DNA of 64,000 bases from Bradyrhizobium sp. 4. Its GTDB lineage: Bacteria; Pseudomonadota; Alphaproteobacteria; Rhizobiales; Xanthobacteraceae. The stretch spans positions 6,572,001 to 6,636,000 of the forward strand of contig NZ_CP064686.1 of assembly GCF_023100905.1 (NCBI RefSeq), given 5' to 3'. Positions 8,326-17,399 of the stretch are shown in pieces. Made by a program: the position numbers and the translations under genes. Each line of letters opens with the position of its first letter. The stretch's first letter is position 1. The notes under the pieces are model-generated. The model did not search any database, was not told where the DNA came from, and was given only the letters and a program-made list of their open reading frames with translations.

Positions 8326-10194
8326 CTACTGCGTCGTCTCGATCTTCAACAGCTTGATCTTACGATAGAGCGTGGCCCGGCTGAGTCTCAGTGCGCGCGC
8401 CGCTTCAGTTACACGGCCGCCATGCTTGCGTAATGTCTCCACGATCGTGGCGCGCTCCGCCGCGGCCAGATCCGCTTCCACCGCCCTTCCGCCAAACGGG
8501 GGCAGATCGAGATCGGCATCGGTAATCACGCCGTCCTCCGCCGTGCAGCCGGCGAGCCGCAGCACATGTCGGAGCTGGCGCATGTTGCCGGGATAGGAAT
8601 AGGCCGCCAGTTGCGCCCAGGCCTCGTCCGAGAGGGAGCAGTTCGGCGCTTCCTCGCGCGCGATGTGGCGGATGACGTCGTCGCGGTCGGCGCGCTCGCG
8701 CAAGGCCGGCAGCCGCACCTCCATGCCGCGCAGACGGAAATAGAGGTCGGTGCGGAAGGCGCCCTCCTCGGCCATGCGGCCGAGATCGCGATGGGTGGCG
8801 CTGATCAGGCGAATGTCGACCGGCACGGGCTTCAGCGCGCCGAGCGGCCACACTTCGCGGTTCTCCAGCACGCGCAACAGCCGCGTCTGCAGCGCGATCG
8901 GCATGTCGCCGATCTCGTCGAGGAACAGCGTCCCGCCGTCGGCCTGCACGATCAGACCCTTCGAGCCGTCGCGGCGCGCGCCGGTGAAGGCACCGGCCTC
9001 GTAACCGAACAGCTCGGCATCGATCAGGCTTTCCGGCATCGCCGCGCAGTTTAGTGCGACATAGTTGTGGCGCGCGCGATTGCCGGCTGCGTGAATGGCA
9101 CGGGCGAACACATCCTTGCCGACGCCGGTCTCGCCGTGCAGCAGCACCGGCAGATTGCGATCGCCGATGCTTCTAAGTCGCTTCACGCTCCTGATCAGGC
9201 CGGGATCGCGGCCGGCGAGCCGCTGCAGAGCATCGAAGCGATCGACCTGTGCATCGCGGCGCGGCGCGAGCGGACGGCTCGAGACTCTCGCTCGCAGCGG
9301 CGGCGCGACATGGCCATGCCCCAACGGAGTGCCATCGGCCCGGCGCAGCTCGACGAGATCGTCTGCGTCGCGCGCGGCGGGATGGTCGAACTTGACGTAG
9401 CGCGACAGATCGATGCCGGATGCGATCAAGCCGTCGGTGAGACCCAGCAGCGCGCGCGCCGAACGGCAGGCGCCGACGATGCGGCGATCATCGTCATAGG
9501 CGAGCAGGCCGCTGCCGCCATCGCCCGGCACGGTCGCGATCCATGCGTTGCGGAAATGACCGCGGAAGATCGCACCCTCCATGCGCCGCGTCGCCTCCAT
9601 CGTCACCGCGAGCGCGAGCTGATGCGCGGTGCGCTCGAGGTCTTCGCGGCAGGAAGTGATGTTCACGGCGCCTGCGAGCCGTCCGGCCTGGTCGAACAGC
9701 GGCGTCACGGCGCAGGAAAACATGTGCCACTGCGCGCGAAAATGCTCGTCGCGATGCACCAGGATCGGCTTCTGCTCGGCGAGCGCGGTACCGAGCCCGT
9801 TGGTGCCTTCAAAAGCCTCGGAAAAATTCGACCCCGTGTAGATCTTCCAGTCCATGAACAGTCTTGCGTCGGCCTCGCCGGGCAGACGGCTGAACAGCAT
9901 GGTTGCGTTCACGTCTGCCAGATTGACGCAATAGCCGGCATCGCGCAGCACCCGGGCGAGGTCGTCGAGCTCCGGCGTTGCGAGCCGGATCGTCTCTTCC
10001 ATCGGTTCGGCGACGTGACGGATCTCGGCTTCGGTGAGCGTCTGCGGCGGCCCCTGACGGGCGGGATCGAGCTTGTGGCTGACCAGGCAACGCCGCCAGG
10101 AATTGGCAATGCGCGAAGAGGCATCGACGTCGGCCACGTGATTGGCGGCGGACAAGACGCGGGCGACATGGTTCGAGGCCGAAAGGCTGGCCAT
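8326..10194 (-). CDS. Sigma-54-dependent transcriptional activator, AcoR type
   Basis: The 622-residue product has an N-terminal GAF-like sensor region (roughly residues 60-200), a central AAA+ domain and a C-terminal Fis-type helix-turn-helix. The Walker A motif GETGVGKD is near residue 353, GAFTGA (the sigma-54 contact loop) and the Walker B segment GTLFLDEIGDM follow, and the C-terminal RALRLSRATLYRKIKLL is the DNA-binding helix pair. AcoR-type activators sense small metabolites such as acetoin or glycerol. The ATG at 10194 has GGAG nine bases upstream; the GTG five codons earlier is badly spaced. The nearest sigma-54 promoters in the window are those of the convergent monooxygenase operon, its likely target. 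It follows the acyl-CoA carboxylase gene by 110 bases. Confidence 0.9.
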   Translation of the reverse strand: MASLSASNHVARVLSAANHVADVDASSRIANSWRRCLVSHKLDPARQGPPQTLTEAEIRHVAEPMEETIRLATPELDDLARVLRDAGYCVNLADVNATMLFSRLPGEADARLFMDWKIYTGSNFSEAFEGTNGLGTALAEQKPILVHRDEHFRAQWHMFSCAVTPLFDQAGRLAGAVNITSCREDLERTAHQLALAVTMEATRRMEGAIFRGHFRNAWIATVPGDGGSGLLAYDDDRRIVGACRSARALLGLTDGLIASGIDLSRYVKFDHPAARDADDLVELRRADGTPLGHGHVAPPLRARVSSRPLAPRRDAQVDRFDALQRLAGRDPGLIRSVKRLRSIGDRNLPVLLHGETGVGKDVFARAIHAAGNRARHNYVALNCAAMPESLIDAELFGYEAGAFTGARRDGSKGLIVQADGGTLFLDEIGDMPIALQTRLLRVLENREVWPLGALKPVPVDIRLISATHRDLGRMAEEGAFRTDLYFRLRGMEVRLPALRERADRDDVIRHIAREEAPNCSLSDEAWAQLAAYSYPGNMRQLRHVLRLAGCTAEDGVITDADLDLPPFGGRAVEADLAAAERATIVETLRKHGGRVTEAARALRLSRATLYRKIKLLKIETTQ

Positions 10195-10304
10195 CGCGGA
10201 CGTCTCCACCCTCTATTATTGTGCAAAGTCTGGCACCGCAGGCGGGGATGTCAATCGGGAACCAGGAAGGCGGCGAAGCGCAAATCGGAATTGCTGCACC
10301 GCCC

Positions 10305-13300
10305 TCACCACGTATCGATGCACGGCCGCTTCTTTCCATTCCGCGCCGGCGGCTTCGGCACCGAGCGCAGGCCCGCCATGATCCAACGCCGCGTCTCGGC
10401 GGGATCGATGACGTTGTCGATCTCGAACACGGAGGCGATCGAGACAGCCTTGCCGTTGGCATAGAGCTCGGCGACCTTGTTGCGATAATAAGTCTCGCGC
10501 TCGGCGGGGTCGGCGATCGCCTCCATTTCCTTGCGGAAGCCGAGGCGGACGTAACCCTCCAGGCCCATGCCGCCGAATTCGCCGGTCGGCCAGGCCGCGG
10601 TAAAGAACGAGGCGTGGAAGCCGCCGCCGATCATCGACTGCGCCCCGAGCCCATAGCCCTTGCGCAGCACGATGCCGAACAGCGGCACAGTCAGGCTCGC
10701 GCCCGTCACGAACATGCGCGAGACGTGGCGTACGATCGCCGTCTTCTCGGCTTCCGGACCGACCATGAAGCCGGGCGTGTCGCACAGCGAGACGATCGGC
10801 AGATCGAAGGCGTCGCAGAGCTGGAGGAAGCGCGCGGCCTTGTCGCCGGCATCTGCGTCAATCGCGCCGCCGAGATGGCGCGGATTGTTGGCGATCAGGC
10901 CGAACGGCCTGCCCTCGATGCGGATCAACGCGGTGATCATGCCGACACCGTAGTCGCGGCGCAGCTCCAGCACGGAATCCTTGTCGGCGACGAGGTCGAT
11001 CACGCTGCGGATGTCGTAGACGCGCAGGCGGTTCTCGGGGATGGCGCGGCGCAGCAGCCGCTGGTCGGCGGCCTGCCAGTCCGTCACCGCCCCTTGGAAA
11101 TAAGACAGATATTTTTGCGCAACACGCGTCGCCTCCTCCTCGTCCTCGACGAGAATGTCGATGACGCCGTTCGGCGACTGGAACGTAACAGGCCCGACCT
11201 CGGCCGGGTGATAGATGCCGAGCCCGCCGCCCTCGATCATCGCGGGGCCCCCCATGCCGATCGAGGCGTTTTTGGTGGCGATGATGACATCGCAGCAGCC
11301 GAGCATCGCGGCATTGCCGGCGAAGCAGTAACCGGAGACCACGCCGATGACCGGCACGAGACCCGAGAGCCGTGCGAACTGCACAAAGGATGGACCATCG
11401 AGTCCGGTCATGCCGAGCCGATCGGTATCACCGGGCCGGCCGCCACCGCCTTCGGCATAAAACACCAGCGGCACGCGCCAATCTTCCGCGAGCGTCAGCA
11501 TGCGGTCGATCTTCTTGTGGTTCATGTGGCCCTGCGTGCCCGCGAGCACGGTGTAGTCATAGGCCACGACGATGCAGCGACCGCCCTCGGGGCCGAACTT
11601 CTCGGCGTTGACGGTCGCGACACCCATGACGAGGCCGTCAGCCGGCGTGTTCTTGACGAGATCGTCGAGCTTGCGCCGCCGCCGCTGCGCCGCGATCGCA
11701 AGGCTGCCATACTCCATGAACGAGCCGTCGTCGACGAGCTGCGCGACATTTTCGCGCGCGGTGCGCTGATTGGTGTTGCGGCGGCGCTCGACCGAAGCAG
11801 GGCGATTTTCGTCGAGCGTGTTGGCCTGGCGCGCGATCAGTTCGGCGAGATCGGGACGGATCTGGTCGAGATCGATATCGGTTTCCGTTGCCGACGCGTC
11901 CGCCGCAACGTCGAGCGGCTCCAAATACATGATCGGCTCGCCATGCATCAGCGTGTCACCGTCGCCGGCGAGTAGCTGCATGACGCGGCCGCCCTGCTCG
12001 GCCATGACCAGATGTTCCATTTTCATGGATTCGATCACGGCGAGCTGCTGGCCCGGGCGCACGACCTCGCCTTCCTTCACCTGAATAGTGACAATGGTGC
12101 CTTGCAGGGGCGCCGCGACCATTACCGTCCCTTCGGGCACGGTCTGTGCCGTATGCGCCTCGGTGCCGGGACCGCCGCTTCGCTCCGTCGCCGCAAAATA
12201 GAGTGGTTTGGCCGCGCCATCCGCGGCTTCGACGAGCTTGCCGATGTTGCGATCGATGAAGTCTGTCGCGATGCGGTTGGAGCGGAAGTCGGGATGCGCC
12301 AGCACGGCCTGGAGGAAGCCGATGTTGGTGACGACGCCGTCGATCCGAAACTCGCGCAAGGCGCGCGAAGCCTTGGCAACGACCTCGTGCCAGGCTTCAC
12401 CGGACGTATGCACGATGACCTTTGCCAGCAGCGAGTCGAAGGCGGCGCTGGTCTTGTAGCCGGCATAACCGAAACTATCGACGCGGACGCCGGGGCCTGA
12501 CGGCGGCTCGAACACGGCAAGCACGCCGCCGGTCGGGTGCGTCGCCCCTAGCTCGTCCAGCGTCTCCATGTTGACGCGGAGCTGCATGGCATAACCGCGC
12601 GGCTTCGGGATCGAGCCTTGCGCCAGGCCGAGCGAGGCAAGCGAGGCACCGGCAGCAACCGCAAGCTGGGCGCGGACGAGATCGAGGCCGAGCACCTCCT
12701 CGGTCACTGTGTGCTCGACCTGAAGCCGCGGGTTGGCTTCGATGAAGGCAAAACTGTCGTCGGCGGCGCCGTCGACCAGGAACTCGAACGTGCCGAGATT
12801 GTCGTACGACGCGGCCACGGCGAGTTGCTTCGCCGCCTCGATGATACGGCCACGCAAGCCGTCGCCGAGCGACGGGCTGGGCGCCACCTCGATCAGCTTC
12901 TGGTGCCGGCGCTGGATGGTGCATTCGCGTTCCCAAAGATGAGAGATCGCACCGTGGCGGTCGCCGATGATCTGCACCTCGATATGGCGCGCTTGCCGGA
13001 TCAACCGCTCGCCATAGACGCCGTCGAAGCCGAACGCGGCCTTGGCCTCGGACTGGCAGCGCGCGTAGGCCTCCGCCAGATCGGCAGCGCGCTCGACCAC
13101 GCGCATGCCGCGCCCGCCGCCGCCGGCCATCGCCTTGATCACGATCGCCGCGTTGCTGCCGAGCGAGGTGAAGAACGCCGCGATGGCCTCCAGCGGGGAC
13201 GGCCCGCTGGTGCCGGCGATGATCGGCACGCCGCAGCGCTTTGCCAGTTGCCGTGCCGCAACCTTGTCGCCGAACAGTTGGAGCGCCGCGGCCTTCGGCC

Positions 13301-13610
13301 CGACGAAGGCGATGCCTGCATCAGCGCAGGCTTTCGCGAACGCTGCGTTCTCGCTGAGGAAGCCGTAGCCGGGATGCACGGCGTCGCAGCCGGATGCCGT
13401 TGCCGCCTTCACCACGGCCTCGATGTCGAGATAGGCCCGTGCGCCGCGGCCGGGGATTTCAACGGCCTCATCGGCAACCCGCACATGCAGCGACAGCGCA
13501 TCGTCCGCGGGATGGATCGCAACCGTTGCGAGGCCGGAATCGGCTGCGGCGCGCGCGATGCGGATGGCGATCTCGCCGCGATTGGCGATCAGGAGCTTCT
13601 TGAACGACAT
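10305..13610 (-). CDS. Single-chain acyl-CoA carboxylase (biotin carboxylase + BCCP + carboxyltransferase)
   Basis: One 1101-residue chain holds a biotin carboxylase (about residues 1-450, starting KKLLIANRGEIAIRIAR, with HPGYGFLSEN and ERECTIQRRHQKLIE), a biotinyl domain (about 490-565, with the biotinylated Lys in ESMKMEH), and a carboxyltransferase (about 590-1095). Acetyl-CoA carboxylases are usually split into several subunits; this layout resembles the single-chain long-chain or broad-specificity acyl-CoA carboxylases. The reaction is ATP-dependent carboxylation of an acyl-CoA. The ATG at 13610 has GGAG seven bases upstream. A racemase-like gene precedes it by 127 bases. The substrate acyl chain cannot be read from sequence; a geranyl- or urea-type carboxylase is unlikely. 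Confidence 0.92.
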   Translation of the reverse strand: MSFKKLLIANRGEIAIRIARAAADSGLATVAIHPADDALSLHVRVADEAVEIPGRGARAYLDIEAVVKAATASGCDAVHPGYGFLSENAAFAKACADAGIAFVGPKAAALQLFGDKVAARQLAKRCGVPIIAGTSGPSPLEAIAAFFTSLGSNAAIVIKAMAGGGGRGMRVVERAADLAEAYARCQSEAKAAFGFDGVYGERLIRQARHIEVQIIGDRHGAISHLWERECTIQRRHQKLIEVAPSPSLGDGLRGRIIEAAKQLAVAASYDNLGTFEFLVDGAADDSFAFIEANPRLQVEHTVTEEVLGLDLVRAQLAVAAGASLASLGLAQGSIPKPRGYAMQLRVNMETLDELGATHPTGGVLAVFEPPSGPGVRVDSFGYAGYKTSAAFDSLLAKVIVHTSGEAWHEVVAKASRALREFRIDGVVTNIGFLQAVLAHPDFRSNRIATDFIDRNIGKLVEAADGAAKPLYFAATERSGGPGTEAHTAQTVPEGTVMVAAPLQGTIVTIQVKEGEVVRPGQQLAVIESMKMEHLVMAEQGGRVMQLLAGDGDTLMHGEPIMYLEPLDVAADASATETDIDLDQIRPDLAELIARQANTLDENRPASVERRRNTNQRTARENVAQLVDDGSFMEYGSLAIAAQRRRRKLDDLVKNTPADGLVMGVATVNAEKFGPEGGRCIVVAYDYTVLAGTQGHMNHKKIDRMLTLAEDWRVPLVFYAEGGGGRPGDTDRLGMTGLDGPSFVQFARLSGLVPVIGVVSGYCFAGNAAMLGCCDVIIATKNASIGMGGPAMIEGGGLGIYHPAEVGPVTFQSPNGVIDILVEDEEEATRVAQKYLSYFQGAVTDWQAADQRLLRRAIPENRLRVYDIRSVIDLVADKDSVLELRRDYGVGMITALIRIEGRPFGLIANNPRHLGGAIDADAGDKAARFLQLCDAFDLPIVSLCDTPGFMVGPEAEKTAIVRHVSRMFVTGASLTVPLFGIVLRKGYGLGAQSMIGGGFHASFFTAAWPTGEFGGMGLEGYVRLGFRKEMEAIADPAERETYYRNKVAELYANGKAVSIASVFEIDNVIDPAETRRWIMAGLRSVPKPPARNGKKRPCIDTW

Positions 13611-13737
13611 GCAGCGTCTCCATGCCCGCGTGCCCAGGCGCGGGTCGGCAGGTCCGATGGTTCTGCTTCGTCACTTTAACCGAGGCCGTCAAGGGCAAGA
13701 ACGCCGGTCGCGACGACCGTTCCCGCGGGCCGGAATT

Positions 13738-14421
13738 TCAGTCGGTCGCTTGCGCCGTGATGAGGCGAATAATCCGCGCCACGGCAGACGGGATCGGCGC
13801 GATGATCGGCACGGTGAACATCGGCTGAAGCTCGCGCGCAGCTTCGCCCAGCGGCCCGCCGCCGATGATGACGGCCTCCGCGCCATCCTGCGCGATGCAG
13901 GCCTCGACCGCGCCGGTGAGCGCTGCGCGCAGCCGCGCCGGATCGCGCATCAGCTCCTGCGGATCGCCCTCCGCGAAGCGGACGCCGGCGTAATACGATC
14001 GCAGCCCCAGCGCGTCCGGCAAGGCGTCGATCTTCACTTCCAGCAGCGGCGTCGTGGTCGCCACCCCGAAGCGGCGGCTGTTCTCGGCAGCTGTGAGCAT
14101 CGAGGACTCACCGATGCCGACCGCGGGCAGTTCTATCGCAGCTTTGATCCCGGCCAATCCGGGATCGCCGAACGCCGCGACGATGATGCCGTCGCATGCA
14201 TGCCGGTTCGACTGCGCGATCTCCAGAACTTCGGTGGAAGCTGCATCCAACGCATCCGGCGTCACGATCATTTGCGGCGCGCGCGTTGCGGTCGCGCCGT
14301 CGATGTCGAAGCCGTCGCCGGCGGCCGACCTCGCGATGGCGACCATCATCTCGGTGGTCGCCACGGAACTGTTTGGATTGATCAGGAGAATGCGCGCGCG
14401 CCGATCGGAAGTTTGGCCCAT
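13738..14421 (-). CDS. Asp/Glu/hydantoin racemase-family protein lacking both usual cysteines
   Basis: The 227-residue protein has the two-domain fold signature of the Asp/Glu/hydantoin racemase superfamily: ILLINPNSSVATTEMM at the N-terminus, VAAFGDPGL at the first active-site loop (about residues 81-89), and VIIGGGPLGEAA at the second (about 180-191). In cofactor-independent racemases a Cys sits just before FGDPGL and another in an LGCAG-type loop. Here these positions are Ala and Gly. The protein therefore may not racemise by the two-base mechanism; lyase, decarboxylase or binding roles are possible. It lies 12 bases after the chemoreceptor gene and upstream of the carboxylase gene on the same strand. 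Confidence 0.8.
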   Translation of the reverse strand: MGQTSDRRARILLINPNSSVATTEMMVAIARSAAGDGFDIDGATATRAPQMIVTPDALDAASTEVLEIAQSNRHACDGIIVAAFGDPGLAGIKAAIELPAVGIGESSMLTAAENSRRFGVATTTPLLEVKIDALPDALGLRSYYAGVRFAEGDPQELMRDPARLRAALTGAVEACIAQDGAEAVIIGGGPLGEAARELQPMFTVPIIAPIPSAVARIIRLITAQATD

Positions 14422-14433
14422 CCCCCTGCTATA

Positions 14434-16116
14434 CTAAGCCGCCCGCACCCCCGCAACGAAAGCGCTGACCTCGTTTTCCAGCGATTGCAGCTTCTGCGAC
14501 AGCCGGCCGCTCGATTGCAGCACGAGGCCGGCGGCCTGGCCGGTCTCCGCCGTCGCATCGGTCACACCCGAGATGTTCTGCGAAACCTGGTCGGTGCCGG
14601 AGGCGGCCTCCCTTACGCTGTGGGCGATCGCCGCGGTCGCGGCGCCCTGCTCCTCGACCGCTGCGGCGATCGACGAGGAGATCTCGTTGACCTCCATGAT
14701 GGTGCTGCGGATGCTCTCGATGTTGCCGACGACCTGGTTGGTCTCGGCCTGGATCGCGGTGATCTGCGCGCCGATCTCGTCGGTCGCCTTCGCGGTCTGG
14801 CTCGCCAGCGACTTCACTTCGCTTGCCACCACCGCAAAGCCCTTGCCGGCCTCGCCGGCGCGCGCTGCCTCGATGGTGGCATTGAGCGCGAGCAGATTGG
14901 TCTGCGAGGCGATCTGGTTGATGAGGTCGATGACCTCGCCGATCTTGTGCGCGGCCGCCGCCAGCCCCTGCACCGTGTCGTTGGTGCGCTGACCGTCGGC
15001 AGCGGCCTTGTCGGCCACGGTTGCAGCCTGCGCGACACGCTGGCTGATCTCGGTGATCGAGGACGACAGCTGCGCGGCGGCGGAGGCCACCGTCTGCACG
15101 TTGCTCGAAGCCTGCTGACAGGCGGTGGCGACGAAGCTCGCGCGGTCGGTCGCCTTGTTGGCGGTTTCGGACATGCCCTGCGCGGCCTGCTGCATCGCGC
15201 GCGCCTCGTTGAAGACGTCGCGGACGACGGCCTGAACGTTCGCCTCGAACTTGCCGGCGAGATCGGTCATCGTCCTGCGCTTCTCCTCGTCGGCCTTCTG
15301 CTTCGTCTCCTGCTGTTCGGTGTGCATCCGGCCGACCTCCGCAGCATTGTCCTTGAACACGGCGAGCGCCTTGGCGAGCCCGCCGATCTCGTCGCGACGG
15401 TCGGTATGGGGCACGTCGAACGCGCTATCGCCGGAGGCGAGGCGCTCGGTGAGCGCGGTGATCTTCGCAAGCGGCCGCGTCACGCTGCGGCCGATCACGA
15501 AGGAGGCGCCGAGCACGAGCACGAACACGACCAGGCACACCAGGGCGAAGGTCATCGCATCCTGGCGGAAGACGGCGTCGACGTCGTCGAGATAGATCCC
15601 GGTGCCGATGATCCAGCCCCAGGGCGCAAAGCCCTTCACATAGGAGATTTTCCCGACCGGCTGGTCGAAGCCGGGCTTCGGCCAGAGATAGCTGTAGAAG
15701 CCCGCCCCCTGCTTTTTGACGACGTCGACGAAGCCGACGAACAGCGCGTTGCCGGACGGATCCTTCATCCCGGAGAGATCCTTGCCGTCGAGCTCCGGCT
15801 TGATCGGGTGCATGACCATTTTGGGGGTCATGTCGTTCAGCCAAAAATATTCGACCTTGTCGTAGCGCAGGCTCTTGACCTCCGCGATCGCGGCGGCCTG
15901 CGCCTGCTCGCGTGGGAGTTTTCCTTCGCTCTCGAGCTTCTGGTAGTGCGCCAGGATGCCGTAGCCGACGTCGACCATGTGCTGCGTCTTGGCCTCACGG
16001 TCCGCGATCATCTGCGCGCGCAGCGTCGAGAGCGCGATCGGCGCCAGCGCGATCATGCCAAGGAGGCTGATGCCGACAATCAGGACCAGCTTGAAACTGA
16101 TGCGGGAGAAAAACAT
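14434..16116 (-). CDS. Methyl-accepting chemotaxis protein with single Cache domain
   Basis: The 560-residue protein has an N-terminal membrane helix (about residues 7-29), a periplasmic small Cache domain (about 35-185, with YFWLNDMTPKMVMHP and GFYSYLWPKPG, typical of carboxylate-type sensors), a second membrane helix (about 188-210), a HAMP domain and a cytoplasmic signalling domain. The signalling tip contains INQIASQTNLLALNATIEAARAGE-like sequence, the CheA/CheW contact region. It should modulate swimming in response to a small organic acid. No che genes are in the window. The ATG at 16116 begins the hydrophobic helix; a TTG four codons earlier is an alternative and neither has a clear ribosome site. 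Confidence 0.93.
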   Translation of the reverse strand: MFFSRISFKLVLIVGISLLGMIALAPIALSTLRAQMIADREAKTQHMVDVGYGILAHYQKLESEGKLPREQAQAAAIAEVKSLRYDKVEYFWLNDMTPKMVMHPIKPELDGKDLSGMKDPSGNALFVGFVDVVKKQGAGFYSYLWPKPGFDQPVGKISYVKGFAPWGWIIGTGIYLDDVDAVFRQDAMTFALVCLVVFVLVLGASFVIGRSVTRPLAKITALTERLASGDSAFDVPHTDRRDEIGGLAKALAVFKDNAAEVGRMHTEQQETKQKADEEKRRTMTDLAGKFEANVQAVVRDVFNEARAMQQAAQGMSETANKATDRASFVATACQQASSNVQTVASAAAQLSSSITEISQRVAQAATVADKAAADGQRTNDTVQGLAAAAHKIGEVIDLINQIASQTNLLALNATIEAARAGEAGKGFAVVASEVKSLASQTAKATDEIGAQITAIQAETNQVVGNIESIRSTIMEVNEISSSIAAAVEEQGAATAAIAHSVREAASGTDQVSQNISGVTDATAETGQAAGLVLQSSGRLSQKLQSLENEVSAFVAGVRAA

Positions 16117-16410
16117 CGGTGCTCGCAAGATTTGGAAGGGCTGATATGCCAGTTTATCCCGCGTCCCTTAGCAAAGCTTTAAGCATTCGGGTTCCCGCAA
16201 ACCCCGCAAACTCCGTAGGATCCTACCGGCATGCCCCGGACGCCTCGCAGGTTCACGAGGCGGGCTGCATCCGAGATGCGAACTCTTCAAAACTAGAAGA
16301 CCTCGACATCGCCCCTCCGAGCGTTGACTTGCAGGGGGCTCTGACCGAACGATCGGCGCAGATCATCAGCGCCAGCCGGGGCGCGGGCGCAGCCGGAGGC
16401 CGGAGGCTCA

Positions 16411-16911
16411 ATGCATCAATCGACATCGACAGGGTCCCTCGACCTTCCGGCGCTGAGCGCGGCGGAGCGGCTCTTCATCTGGGGATTTCGGGCCAAGGCA
16501 CGCAGCGGAAGCGCTGTTCCCACCGCGGCCGACATCCAGCAAGTGTACGACCATTTTCGCGTGGGCGACGCCGTGCCGTCGCTGGAATCCATCATCGAGA
16601 TCTTTGCCTGCACGGCGCATACGGCGATCGCGGTGCACTGCCCGACCTGCCCGCGCATGTCCGACAGCGAGCACGGGATGTTGCGGGCAATCGCCGCCGC
16701 GCAGAAAGAGCGCGATGATATCGCGCGCGAACAGTTCGAATGCTGGCTGCCGCCGGTCGGCGCCGATTGGGCTCTCGCACCCGTGCGCGGGCTTGCAACG
16801 ATCTTCCGCATGGCGGGTCTCATCCTGCCCGACCGACACGTTCCGTCTTTCGACCACGACCGGACAATGGCGATGAAGAGCTGGCTGGTCGGAAGCCCCA
16901 CGTTGCACTGA
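16411..16911 (+). CDS. Unknown protein with CxxC motif, 166 aa
   Basis: I do not recognise this protein by name. The ATG at 16411 has GGAGG six bases upstream. The N-terminal half is helical (SAAERLFIWGFRAKAR, DIQQVYDHF), the centre has HCPTCPRMSDSEHG (about residues 80-93), a CxxC pair that could bind metal or form a disulfide, and the C-terminal half is helical again. There is no signal peptide, so it is cytoplasmic. The next gene, 11 bases away, encodes a smaller protein with a related C-x-R-x-S-x2-E motif. The two look like diverged paralogues in one operon. Confidence 0.7.
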   Translation: MHQSTSTGSLDLPALSAAERLFIWGFRAKARSGSAVPTAADIQQVYDHFRVGDAVPSLESIIEIFACTAHTAIAVHCPTCPRMSDSEHGMLRAIAAAQKERDDIAREQFECWLPPVGADWALAPVRGLATIFRMAGLILPDRHVPSFDHDRTMAMKSWLVGSPTLH

Positions 16912-16922
16912 CGAGATCGCGC

Positions 16923-17396
16923 ATGATGCAGGACAGTTGCGGCGCTGTGTCTGTCACGGAAGCCGGCCAGGCGCGGCTCTGTCCGCTTCGGGTCGCGCTT
17001 GCGACGCGGCCTGACTTCGAGAGCTACGATGATTTTGGCCGCGTCACGCTCTCGCTGTTCCGGTTCATCGCTGCCGCCTATGCGACCGGCGCGTCCGATT
17101 GCTGGGAGGCGGCCTATCGCTTTGCCGACGAGGCGCCTGGCATCGCCGACAGCCCGCTGCTGGTCGCACGCGTTGCCGCGCTCGTCAGAATCCTGCGCAA
17201 CGGTCGGCCCTGCCAATTGTGCTTCATGCCGCCGTCGTGCCGGCGCCTGTCGCAGGACGAGACAGAATTGATGCGACTGCTGGCGGTGGCGCGCGGCAAC
17301 CAGCCGGGTGAGCTCGAATCTGCCGTTTGCCAGTTCGTCGGCGACGAGAACGGGACTGCGACAACGAGGGCGGTTAACGCGCTCGCGGTCTGCTGA
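16923..17396 (+). CDS. Unknown Cys-rich protein, 157 aa, paralogue of upstream gene
   Basis: The product begins MMQDSCGAVS at paired ATG codons (16923 or 16926), 11 bases after the previous stop. It contains PCQLCFMPPSCRRLSQDE (about residues 97-114), which aligns in pattern with CPTCPRMSDSE of the upstream protein: Cys-x-Arg-hydrophobic-Ser-x2-Glu, followed by a leucine-rich helix. Seven cysteines in 157 residues is high for a cytoplasmic bacterial protein. A longer frame reaching back to 16740 overlaps the upstream gene and is unlikely. No function can be assigned. It is convergent with the TetR gene, with three bases between the stops. Confidence 0.65.
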   Translation: MMQDSCGAVSVTEAGQARLCPLRVALATRPDFESYDDFGRVTLSLFRFIAAAYATGASDCWEAAYRFADEAPGIADSPLLVARVAALVRILRNGRPCQLCFMPPSCRRLSQDETELMRLLAVARGNQPGELESAVCQFVGDENGTATTRAVNALAVC

Positions 17397-17399
17397 CAC

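Noticed and set aside
13558..16182. An 874-codon open frame on the plus strand
   Set aside because: It spans the antisense of three different good genes (carboxylase start, racemase-like, chemoreceptor) and has no domain.
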